Shown: positions 9,301 to 15,672 of the stretch, piece after piece
How positions within the stretch are numbered: position 1 is the stretch's first letter
Layout of the letters: the number at the start of each line of letters is the position of its first letter
Origin: an uncultured Prevotella sp.
GTDB lineage: Bacteria > Bacteroidota > Bacteroidia > Bacteroidales > Bacteroidaceae
Reading direction: 5' to 3'
Length of the DNA stretch: 17,708 nucleotides
NCBI GenBank assembly: GCA_905234355.1
Contig: CAJOHP010000024.1
Span: 1 to 17,708 of the forward strand
Position numbers and translations under genes: made by a program
The notes under the pieces: model-generated
Seen by the model: the letters and a program-made list of their open reading frames with translations, nothing else
Databases searched by the model: none
What the model was told of the DNA's origin: nothing

Positions 9301-9710
9301 CGGGCGACTACGTGCTGCTCACCGCCACGGGCATCGATGCCAGCGGACAGCAGACCGGCACGGCTCAGTTCTATCTGGCCGACTACCGCTCGGCCGACGC
9401 TGCCCAGCACACCTACCTGAAGCACTGGGAGTGGATGGACCTCTCCAAGCTGGGCAAGGTGCGCAACGTGGTCTTCTCCATGACCGCATCGCGCAAGAAC
9501 CAGTGGGGCACCACCACGCCACTCTACTTCTGTCTCGACAACTTCAACGATCCTAACGGCGTGGCCACTGCCATCAGCACCGCTGCTGCACAGACGGTGC
9601 AGACCGGCGCGCGCTACAACGCCGCCGGACAGCGCGTGGCCGCCGGACAGCGCGGACTCAGCATCGTGCGCCAGGCCGACGGCTCCGTGCGTAAGGTCGT
9701 GGTGAAGTGA
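3336..9710 (+). CDS. Giant (2124 aa) modular secreted protein: CUB-like/BNR_assoc_N-like repeats, beta-helix, DUF4465, C-terminal sorting tail
   Basis: A signal peptide with a cut near AWA-D at residue 25 is followed by alternating modules. CUB-like domains lie at about 30-187, 335-458, 605-740 and 890-1012; each has a YDDGGxxG-like opening and a GALTVxF...GFxAxV close. BNR_assoc_N-like domains lie at about 188-330, 460-605, 743-885 and 1014-1148. Next comes a right-handed beta-helix of pectate-lyase style (about 1151-1615; starts GDYASLQQAVDDLG, many VRNN/IxxNxF rungs). An Fn3-like part (1616-1722) and an Ig-like part (1727-1825) follow. A DUF4465-like domain (about 1828-2070; ATFDDLWYDSDEDGEYDYM, YVTNSAYTV, FYLADYRS, WEWMDLSKLG, YFCLDNFND) precedes the tail GLSIVRQADGSVRKVVVK. 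No catalytic residues of a pectate lyase are evident. Operon position suggests a surface accessory of cobamide uptake; the DUF4465 part is the most likely binding module, but this is inference. Confidence 0.8.
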   Translation: MKQRLQQSLLLLLALFCIPLGAWADREVNQLQFGKQTIEVASDEVITFYDPWGTADVVDNNSYNAQSLTVFKPADAGKSVQITFETIDLDQYSNSYYLYLNLYDGIADADGSFSWPSSTSSITSSSNLSGLSGTLLAEKINNDNKPSLPVVYTSSTGDGALSVGFMHRNSNQCAGWVAKVRTVKLESMTITGAGSSYDGVVATPSQKQNVTLAHAFVTAEGVMNPDNVTAIYFTLTKNEGVVDPAALKLYKGDAQVVATVQTDGTGYKFVLDEAPATGTTTFTVKGDILGTAQVGAKVQLNITRVATAAQPDGVQPFAAATPVEVENPALVLMTAQPQTITVGETPLQFYDEGGANGPIYSKTNGQVTFLPGVAGKKVMIDFTDNKIWHGSYYNQELRIYSGTEVKADALLRTLQQGETARVRSTSADGALTVVLYSDASNSVEADGFVAQVSLFTPQPMDFEQLTATHPADGTVCAGDRQQPILSICVTTHDTEPAMQLTRMSFNACGTSAIVSKATLLYGETKVGETTVGADDFTIALTEPLTLAEGDNLFTLCYDISDEALNDQSVDAALVSATALVNSTAKTAEAASGNPDGQRTVFNLILSHRDQGTVTKTVNGTMAFATQTASSYSSYCEAGTDDRINVFVPKHEGHVMQIDFSQFDLAYSTSYYGSKSRFRIYAGQGTQGDLLWELSSADEATTGPGRIVRSTAADGALTVVFCPNSSYSYSYEGFQATVSEYLSRPMQIARVTASHPVTADAPIGGKQQDLLSVDIETDGNLDPVAIGGIVFNYKGTQHNLQSVSLWHQGEQVAAMDVEDNLEFTLEFAHELILAEGSNVFTLKADVRGNAVEDTPIDALVAGYIQGEDFVSTDGDIDPEGERIVKGILHMQQGDNGLIELALGQTFRIYDDGGADADGSDGLEGTVVIAPTGDADCVRLKDLGISFAYTAHLYIYEGGKVDDGKLIADLTGSSAKFQPIISSADTDGGRLTLRYVGSGSYTRPNFAVEAEGYKKSDVAITGITAEDVSTSEVLKGQTDVRMLRIAVEAKGELQPATITAFRVAEADSDQPVAATRIYQTGTADTFSPTDEFSGSYTITTSGTYYFWLCYDIDVEAAVGLQAAATLESIVVDGQTVGATASATATVTVASGKSGTYTVGQGGDYASLQQAVDDLGTLGMEGAVTLKVKAGEYNEKVRVPYIKGMGSTNTLTIESESGLRDVHIRHDQYSAGGYSDDQHKKDYGVVTLYQASYVTLRNLEISTTDKSYKAVVMVKDESRHVTIDNCYLHAPACTASNGEDVVLVGHTIIDEENKNNDYLTVRNCLLEGGKMGVSMGGTNYVALPKEVGGVIEGNTFKNNAQKAIYIMDELGVKVRNNTIVIDADAPTKMSVGILDMQLRDAYDEATEITGNIFNVAPSSYCAVMNLRQLEGTEEAPVLVANNVINLTSLNASYAAFKFNGSKVRNVRVAHNTIHMTGTNGGAAFWASSKLDEGYGNIDVVNNIIQNETSGYAVNLYNDANLGTDKISFRNNVMSTQGNTFFRAASATSGDFATFVEKTGATGCLNLAVAFASDDFLEPENTLDGQLLTALPLDYVATDVNGTARPAEGRTIGAYEYDDSPRVAPTMAEGYPQLTNIAETEATLLVKADVAGTAFVLVKQQGQPAPTADEVLESTQKTVFAAATETTLTLANLQGETAYTAYVVLRSTHGQASALTQADFTTAETHVAPATMTIWLNNEQGAKTITVDESDPEVSIFVMDIEGGKAPYTLTWQTAYGELIETEQIEADDLDGFMGFATVEPTQSTDYIVTLTDRQQNVTCDTVRVILTGAAQMATFDDLWYDSDEDGEYDYMFGPFWMNTVSESWGQLNYRGTFLSGSYAFSNNCMPAYGSFDGFAYSRSTNTAFSPATFGSDQFNAVTGSGFGGSESFGIGYVGFENKPTVTVLNSADGDVIRGVYVTNSAYTVDAILNGDGQENETDAQGQACAPNEGFHTGDYVLLTATGIDASGQQTGTAQFYLADYRSADAAQHTYLKHWEWMDLSKLGKVRNVVFSMTASRKNQWGTTTPLYFCLDNFNDPNGVATAISTAAAQTVQTGARYNAAGQRVAAGQRGLSIVRQADGSVRKVVVK

Positions 9711-9726
9711 GGAAATGACCTGACCG

Positions 9727-10257
9727 ATGAGAAAGATACGGACGATAGAGATGAAGCGGCTGACCGTCGACGAGTTTCGGCAGGCCAGCAAGATGCCGCT
9801 CGTGGTGGTGCTCGACGATGTGCGGTCCATGCACAACGTGGGCAGTGTGCTGCGCACGGCCGACGCCTTCCGCGTGGAGCAGGTGGTGCTGTGCGGCATC
9901 ACCGGATGTCCGCCACATGCCGAGATACACAAGACGGCACTCGGTGCCGAAGACAGCGTCAGCTGGACCTACTGCCCCACCGCCCTCGAGGCGGTGGAGC
10001 AGCTGCGCCGTGAGGGCTACCACGTGCTGAGCATAGAGCAGGTGGAGCACTCCACGAAGCTGCCGCAGTTTGTGCCCGAGACGGGACGGCGCTATGCCGT
10101 CGTGCTCGGCAACGAGGTGAAGGGCGTGCACCAGGAGGTGGTCGACGCCAGCGACGGCTGTCTCGAGATACCTCAGCTGGGCACGAAGCACTCGCTCAAC
10201 GTGAGCGTCACCGCCGGCATCGTCATCTACGAGTTTGCACGCGCCCTCATGCTCTGA
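9727..10257 (+). CDS. SpoU/TrmH-family RNA 2'-O-methyltransferase
   Basis: The 176-aa protein carries the three SPOUT motifs in order: NVGSVLRTADAF (37-48), VLGNEVKGV (126-134) and IPQLGTKHSLNVSVTAGIVIYE (148-169). It therefore should be a knotted SAM-dependent methyltransferase acting on the ribose 2'-O of tRNA or rRNA; the exact target nucleotide cannot be read from the sequence. The length and the MRKIRTIEMKRL start match Bacteroidetes single-domain members, which lack an N-terminal substrate-binding extension. It starts 16 bp after the giant protein gene, so it is probably co-transcribed, although its housekeeping job is unrelated to B12. It ends before a long gene-free stretch whose first feature is a strong hairpin array. 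Confidence 0.93.
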   Translation: MRKIRTIEMKRLTVDEFRQASKMPLVVVLDDVRSMHNVGSVLRTADAFRVEQVVLCGITGCPPHAEIHKTALGAEDSVSWTYCPTALEAVEQLRREGYHVLSIEQVEHSTKLPQFVPETGRRYAVVLGNEVKGVHQEVVDASDGCLEIPQLGTKHSLNVSVTAGIVIYEFARALML

Positions 10258-10304
10258 CGTTTGTGACTGCTTTTGCTCCCATCGCATAAGCCTACGAGTC
10301 GCTT

Positions 10305-10405
10305 TTACCCCCTAAACGACTCCCGTTTACCCCCTAAACGATACTCCGCTACCCCCTAAAAGCAACTCTTTTAGGGGGTAAACGGGGGGCGTTTAGGGGG
10401 TAAAA
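10305..10405. repeat. Head-to-head array of five TTTACCCCCTAAA elements with nested hairpins
   Basis: Copies lie at 10305-10317, 10327-10339 and 10351-10361 (last one TACCCCCTAAA) on the + strand, and at 10371-10383 and 10393-10405 in inverted orientation. They allow two nested perfect helices: 10304-10319 with 10391-10406 (16 bp) and 10323-10339 with 10371-10387 (17 bp). A competing tight hairpin pairs 10351-10363 with 10369-10381 (13 bp, loop CAACT). G-runs at 10375-10379, 10385-10390, 10397-10401 and 10413-10415 could also form a G-quadruplex on the + strand. No T-run follows, so it is not a clear intrinsic terminator. Confidence 0.85.
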
Positions 10406-10531
10406 CGTGATGGGTTTAAGCTTAAATCTGCAACCGGTTCATTTACAGTGAGTTGCAAAACCGTATTATTTATATTCTGTCTAAGTATTGGCTTGTTTTG
10501 GAAGTAAGTTGTTTAGTATGATGTCCCTATG

Positions 10532-10676
10532 TTTTTGAATTTACAGACCCCACCCCCAACCCCTCCCCTTTTGAAGGGAGGGGAGTGCCATGCGGCGTCT
10601 CCTGCGGCGGACAAGGCGTCAGCCACTCCCCTCCCTTCAAGGGGAGGGGTTGGGGGTGGGGTCTGTAAATACAAAA
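10532..10676. repeat. Large imperfect inverted repeat (arms about 55 bp), REP/MITE-like intergenic element
   Basis: The left arm (10532-10587, containing TTTACAGACCCCACCCCC and GAAGGGAGGGGAGTG) is the reverse complement of the right arm (10624-10676), apart from a 2-nt TT bulge and one mismatch near the outer end. The 36-bp centre is GC-rich and unpaired. It encodes no protein and no transposase is nearby. Similar purine/pyrimidine-rich palindromes are scattered between genes in Bacteroidetes genomes, from general knowledge. It could serve as a bidirectional transcription stop or be a non-autonomous repeat. Confidence 0.8.
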
Positions 10677-10772
10677 GCTGTGTACAACATATTGTATTCC
10701 CCGATACTCCCGAAAGACAACCCTGCGTCTTATGCGGAACGCGTATAAATAGCTAATTTTCTTGCCAAAACG

Positions 10773-10804
10773 TTTGTCCGTTTCATTATTTTTAGTTAAT
10801 TTTG
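10773..10804 (+). promoter_or_regulatory. Bacteroidetes-type promoter of the sdhCAB operon
   Basis: TTTG at 10773-10776 and TAATTTTG at 10797-10804 are 20 nt apart, close to the 19-nt consensus. The predicted start near 10811 leaves a leader of about 135 nt before sdhC. Confidence 0.7.
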
Positions 10805-10945
10805 TGGCCTAAAATCCCTGCTTGTACTTTGTTGTGGGTATAGGCACGGACGAAGCATCGCCATGCGATGACGGCTCGTGAGAGTCGCGAAGCTATCTTT
10901 AGTCTGAAACAAATAATTATTTAATTCATTAATATCTAACATTTT

Positions 10946-11671
10946 ATGTGGTTAATCAATTCATCAATTGGTAGAAAAGTTGTCATGTCCGTCACGGGCA
11001 TTGCGCTGATCTTGTTCCTGACATTCCATTGCTGCATGAACCTGGTCGCGCTCTTCTCGGGCAAGGCTTACAACACGATTTGCGAGTTGCTGGGTGCCAA
11101 CTGGTATGCCATAGTGGCAACGCTCGGTCTGGCCGCCCTGGCATGTATTCACATTGTCTTCGCCTTCATCCTCACGGCGCAGAACCGCCGCGCGCGCGGT
11201 AACAGCCGCTACGAGGTGGCTACGACCGTCAATGGCACCAACGTGGCAGAGAAGTGGGCATCGGGCAACATGCTCGTGCTGGGCATCATCATCCTCCTGG
11301 GACTGCTCATGCACCTGAAGCACTTCTGGTACAACATGATGTTTGCCGAGATTGTGGACATGGTGCCGCAGCACAGCCCCGCCGACGGCTTTGCCTGGAT
11401 TCAGGAGACCTTCTCCAATCCCGTCTTCGTCGTGCTCTACCTCGTCTGGTTTGCTGCCATCTGGTTCCACCTGGCCCACGGCTTCTGGAGCGCCTTCCAC
11501 ACCCTGGGTGCCAGCGGCAAGATATGGCAGAAGCGCCTGCAGTGCATCGGACTCATCTACGTCACCCTGCTCATGCTCGGCTACACCGCTGTGGTGCTGG
11601 GCTTCGCCTTCGGATGTGCACCCTCGCTGTGTGACTGCTGCGCACAGACTGCGGCTGCTTGCTGTCAATAA
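10946..11671 (+). CDS. sdhC: Succinate dehydrogenase/fumarate reductase cytochrome b membrane subunit
   Basis: The 241-aa protein has five hydrophobic helices (about 10-35, 55-78, 105-125, 155-180 and 198-222) and matches the single-subunit, dihaem B-type cytochrome b of menaquinone-linked complexes. Candidate haem-ligand histidines sit in LTFHCCMN, ACIHIVFAF, LLMHLKHFWY and WFHLAHGFW. It anchors the SdhAB catalytic arm to the inner membrane and exchanges electrons with menaquinone. In anaerobic Bacteroidales the complex mainly runs as fumarate reductase, making succinate. It is the first gene of the operon, 33 bp before sdhA. The C-terminal tail is odd: six cysteines in residues 224-240 (C-4-C-1-CC-6-CC), beyond the last helix. 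Their role is not known. Confidence 0.95.
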   Translation: MWLINSSIGRKVVMSVTGIALILFLTFHCCMNLVALFSGKAYNTICELLGANWYAIVATLGLAALACIHIVFAFILTAQNRRARGNSRYEVATTVNGTNVAEKWASGNMLVLGIIILLGLLMHLKHFWYNMMFAEIVDMVPQHSPADGFAWIQETFSNPVFVVLYLVWFAAIWFHLAHGFWSAFHTLGASGKIWQKRLQCIGLIYVTLLMLGYTAVVLGFAFGCAPSLCDCCAQTAAACCQ

Positions 11672-11704
11672 TTCATTGTTAATCTGTAAATCATTAGAAC
11701 AACT

Positions 11705-13684
<1,980 letters not shown>

Positions 13685-13687
13685 TGT

Positions 13688-13727
13688 GAGTTTTTAAGTT
13701 TCTAAGTTCATAAGTTTTTAAGTTTTC
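13688..13727 (+). repeat. Left 8-nt repeat array flanking the four-helix-bundle gene
   Basis: Five 8-nt units in a row read GAGTTTTT, AAGTTTCT, AAGTTCAT, AAGTTTTT and AAGTTTTC, consensus RAGTTTNT. The array begins 3 bp after the sdhA stop and ends 9 bp before the four-helix-bundle start codon. Aligned in register, it matches the reverse complement of the right array (14101-14137) at about 30 of 37 positions, with the outermost 8 bases identical. Confidence 0.85.
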
Positions 13728-13736
13728 CAAGCTGAG

Positions 13737-14099
13737 ATGGGAACATATAAGGATTTAAAAGTTTGGCAGAAAAGCATGCAACTCGCTCGCAGGATTTACG
13801 AGATAACTCTTCGATATCCTGTTGATGAAAAGTTTGGCTTAGTCAGTCAGATGCGACGTTGCGTTGTTTCCATACCCTCCAACATTGCAGAAGGCTATGG
13901 TCGTGAGGGAGAAAAGGAACACTTACACTTTCTGTCCATCTCTTTGGGATCTTCAAACGAGTTGGAAACACAAATGATTCTCTCGTATGATTTCCATTAT
14001 GTCAGTGAAGAGGAATACGCGGAAGTTATGGACTTAAACTCTGAGGTGAACAAGATGCTTTCATCGTTAATATATACGTTGAAGCATCCAAAACCGTAG
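13737..14099 (+). CDS. Four-helix-bundle protein (23S rRNA intervening-sequence protein family)
   Basis: This 120-aa protein has the family marks YKDLKVWQKSMQLARRIYE near the start, MRRCVVSIPSNIAEGYGR in the middle and a helical C-terminus, and it is full length. Members were first seen as ORFs inside intervening sequences of bacterial 23S rRNA. They form pentameric four-helix bundles, and their function is unsettled; the Avd protein of diversity-generating retroelements shares the fold. Here it sits between sdhA and sdhB, two genes normally adjacent, and is visibly AT-richer than both. Arrays of an 8-nt unit lie directly on each side in inverted orientation, so gene plus arrays fill the entire gap. 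This suggests a small mobile or intervening cassette. Because it is in the same direction as sdhCAB, it is probably transcribed with the operon. Confidence 0.92.
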   Translation: MGTYKDLKVWQKSMQLARRIYEITLRYPVDEKFGLVSQMRRCVVSIPSNIAEGYGREGEKEHLHFLSISLGSSNELETQMILSYDFHYVSEEEYAEVMDLNSEVNKMLSSLIYTLKHPKP

Positions 14100-14100
14100 G

Positions 14101-14137
14101 AACTCATAAACTCATAAACTCATAAACTAAAAAACTC
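14101..14137 (-). repeat. Right 8-nt repeat array flanking the four-helix-bundle gene
   Basis: Three exact tandem copies of AACTCATA are followed by AACTAAAAAACTC. Read on the minus strand the units are GAGTTTTT, TAGTTTAT, GAGTTTAT, GAGTTTAT and GAGTT, the same RAGTTTNT consensus as the left array but inverted. It starts 1 bp after the four-helix-bundle stop and ends 6 bp before sdhB, so it also supplies the A-rich sequence in front of that start codon. Confidence 0.87.
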
Positions 14138-14143
14138 ACAACA

Positions 14144-14902
14144 ATGGCTAAGAATATCAGCTTTACAATAAAGTTCTGGCGCCAGAACGGCCCCAAGGAC
14201 CAGGGTCACTTCGACACCCACGAAATGCACGACATACCCGACGACACCTCGTTCCTCGAGATGCTCGACATCCTGAACGAGGAGCTCATCAACGAGGGCA
14301 AGGAGCCCTTCGTGTTCGACCACGACTGCCGCGAGGGCATCTGCGGCATGTGCTCGCTCTACATCAACGGCACGCCTCACGGCAAGACCGAGCGCGGCGC
14401 CACCACCTGCCAGCTCTACATGCGCCGCTTCAACGATGGTGACGTCATCACCGTCGAGCCTTGGCGCTCTGCTGCTTTCCCCGTCATCAAGGACTGTATG
14501 GTCGACCGCAACGCCTTCGACAAGATCATCCAGGCCGGCGGCTACACCTCCATCCGCACCGGACAGGCCCAGGACGCCAACGCCATCCTCATCCCCAAGG
14601 AGGACGCCGACGAGGCCATGGACTGCGCCTCCTGCATAGGCTGCGGAGCATGCGTGGCTGCCTGCAAGAACGGATCGGCCATGCTCTTCATCTCAAGCAA
14701 AGTCAGCCAGCTCGCCCTGCTCCCGCAAGGCCGTGTAGAGGCTGCACGCCGCGTGAAGAACATGGTGGCAAAGATGGACGAGCTCGGATTCGGCAACTGC
14801 ACCAACACCCGCGCCTGCGAGGCCGTATGCCCCAAGAACGAGACCATCGCCAACATCGCCCGCCTGAACCGCGAGATGCTGAAGGCAAAGATTGCCGACT
14901 AA
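14144..14902 (+). CDS. sdhB: Succinate dehydrogenase/fumarate reductase iron-sulfur subunit
   Basis: The 252-aa protein carries electrons between the SdhA flavin and the SdhC haems/menaquinone. An N-terminal plant-type [2Fe-2S] domain has CREGICGMC (C62, C67, C70) plus C89. The C-terminal ferredoxin domain has CIGCGACVAAC (C164, C167, C170, C174) and C219, C225 and C229, supplying the [4Fe-4S] and [3Fe-4S] clusters as in FrdB. All expected cluster ligands are present, so the protein looks functional in spite of the insertion upstream. C161 is an additional cysteine just before the second motif. The gene ends the operon and is followed within 10 bp by a strong terminator hairpin. It must be translated independently of sdhA because 459 bp and another gene separate them. 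Confidence 0.96.
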   Translation: MAKNISFTIKFWRQNGPKDQGHFDTHEMHDIPDDTSFLEMLDILNEELINEGKEPFVFDHDCREGICGMCSLYINGTPHGKTERGATTCQLYMRRFNDGDVITVEPWRSAAFPVIKDCMVDRNAFDKIIQAGGYTSIRTGQAQDANAILIPKEDADEAMDCASCIGCGACVAACKNGSAMLFISSKVSQLALLPQGRVEAARRVKNMVAKMDELGFGNCTNTRACEAVCPKNETIANIARLNREMLKAKIAD

Positions 14903-14909
14903 TATTAAT

Positions 14910-14945
14910 AAGGTAGTGAGACCATCATGGTCTCGCTACCTTTAA
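14910..14945 (+). terminator. Intrinsic terminator of the sdhCAB operon
   Basis: AAGGTAGTGAGACCA (14910-14924), loop TCA, then TGGTCTCGCTACCTT (14928-14942) form a 15-bp stem with one G-T wobble. A short T-rich tail follows. It separates the sdh operon from the toxin-antitoxin pair. Confidence 0.85.
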
Positions 14946-14957
14946 TAACAATAGCAG

Positions 14958-15260
14958 ATGAAACAGACAAGCGAATACATCGACCTCATCAAGGCTCACG
15001 CTGATGAAATCCGTACGCAGTTCGGAGTGCGGACTCTTCGTCTTTTCGGCTCAGTCTCTCGTGGTGAGCAGCATGAGGGCAGCGATGTTGACGTTTGTGT
15101 GGAAATGGAGCCTCGCATTCTGTTGATAGTACGACTGCAGCGTTATCTGGAGCAACTTCTGATGTGTCCTGTCGATGTTATAAGGATGCATAAGCACATG
15201 AATCCCTATTTATTACAAGACATTAACCGCGATGGAATTTTCGTCATTGGAGAAGCGTAA
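14958..15260 (+). CDS. mntA: MNT-domain nucleotidyltransferase, antitoxin of a HEPN/MNT pair
   Basis: The 100-aa protein has the minimal nucleotidyltransferase signature LFGSVSRGEQHEGSDVDVCV (residues 29-48), with D43 and D45 as metal-binding aspartates and D73 in CPVDVIR as the likely third carboxylate. In characterised MntA-HepT systems the MNT protein neutralises its HEPN partner by attaching AMP to a tyrosine of the toxin. The gene overlaps the HEPN gene by 29 bp, which indicates tight co-translation. Order here is MNT first, HEPN second. It lies 13 bp after the sdh terminator, so its own promoter must be within or just after that hairpin; no clear Bacteroidetes promoter was identified. 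It marks the start of an AT-richer accessory segment. Confidence 0.88.
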   Translation: MKQTSEYIDLIKAHADEIRTQFGVRTLRLFGSVSRGEQHEGSDVDVCVEMEPRILLIVRLQRYLEQLLMCPVDVIRMHKHMNPYLLQDINRDGIFVIGEA

Positions 15261-15615
15261 CCGCATCAAATACACACTTGAGCAGATAGACAACGCTATC
15301 AATCAGCTGAAGGAGTGGAACGAAGATGTTGACAATGCCGACACCTTCTACCTATCTTCATCTGGTATGCAGAAACTGGCCGCCAACTGTATGCTCATTG
15401 AAGCAATCGGTGAAGGCATCAAGCAGATAGACGAACATTCCAATGGGGAACTTCTTCCAGAACGTCCTGAGATTCCTTGGAAGGAAGTTATAGGTGCCAG
15501 AAATCATATAGCTCATGGCTATTTTGAAGTTGACGCAGAAACCGTCCTCTCTATCATCAAGAACGACCTCGACCCTCTGCAAGCTGCTGTCAAGTATTTC
15601 CTCGATACGATTTAG
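15232..15615 (+). CDS. hepT: HEPN-domain toxin RNase, HepT-like (DUF86 family)
   Basis: The 127-aa, mostly helical protein carries the HEPN catalytic motif RNHIAHGY: R90, H95 and Y97 fit Rx4HxY. The tyrosine is the residue that the MNT partner AMPylates in studied systems. GARNHIAHGYFEVD is typical of HepT/DUF86 proteins, which cleave RNA (tRNA in one characterised case) when not neutralised. The chosen ATG at 15232 lies inside the end of the upstream MNT gene and gives the family-normal length. An intact catalytic motif and an intact antitoxin suggest a working toxin-antitoxin or phage-defence module. The target RNA here is not known. Confidence 0.9.
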   Translation: MEFSSLEKRNRIKYTLEQIDNAINQLKEWNEDVDNADTFYLSSSGMQKLAANCMLIEAIGEGIKQIDEHSNGELLPERPEIPWKEVIGARNHIAHGYFEVDAETVLSIIKNDLDPLQAAVKYFLDTI

Positions 15616-15629
15616 TATCTCTCTCGTCT

Positions 15630-15647
15630 CCACCGCCCTGACGGTGG
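15630..15647 (+). terminator. Possible weak terminator hairpin after the HEPN gene
   Basis: CCACCG (15630-15635) and CGGTGG (15642-15647) form a 6-bp GC-rich stem with a 6-nt loop, 15 bp after the HEPN stop. No T-run follows, so termination here is uncertain. Confidence 0.4.
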
Positions 15648-15672
15648 CAGGATACACATTATTTATATTATC

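Larger units (their letters stand above)
10258..10945. other. 688-bp gene-free region between the methyltransferase gene and sdhC
   Basis: This region holds, in order, a five-copy 13-mer array (10305-10405), a 12-bp perfect palindrome TTTAAGCTTAAA (10416-10427), about 100 bp with no recognised content, a large imperfect inverted repeat (10532-10676), and the sdhC promoter with a 5' leader of about 135 nt. Inside that leader, CATCGC (10856-10861) and GCGATG (10865-10870) form a 6-bp hairpin with a 3-nt loop. The short frame across the inverted repeat has no protein-like composition. Confidence 0.75.

Noticed and set aside
3795..9932. A minus-strand open frame of about 2045 codons opposite the giant protein gene
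   Set aside because: It is a shadow caused by C-ending codons on the + strand. Its translation is low-complexity, rich in His/Val/Gly/Ala, with no recognisable domain, while the + strand gene has a signal peptide and clear modules.
10529..10756. A 75-codon + strand frame over the large inverted repeat
   Set aside because: It is an accidental frame through palindromic, C/G-rich repeat DNA and has no protein-like composition.
13688..14137. CRISPR array or diversity-generating retroelement
   Set aside because: The 8-nt units have no spacers and the flanking protein is not Cas-related. The four-helix bundle resembles Avd, but there is no reverse transcriptase or template/variable repeat in the window.
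15358..15657. A 99-codon minus-strand frame opposite the HEPN gene
   Set aside because: It is a shadow frame. The + strand has the conserved RNHIAHGY motif and overlaps its partner gene in operon style.
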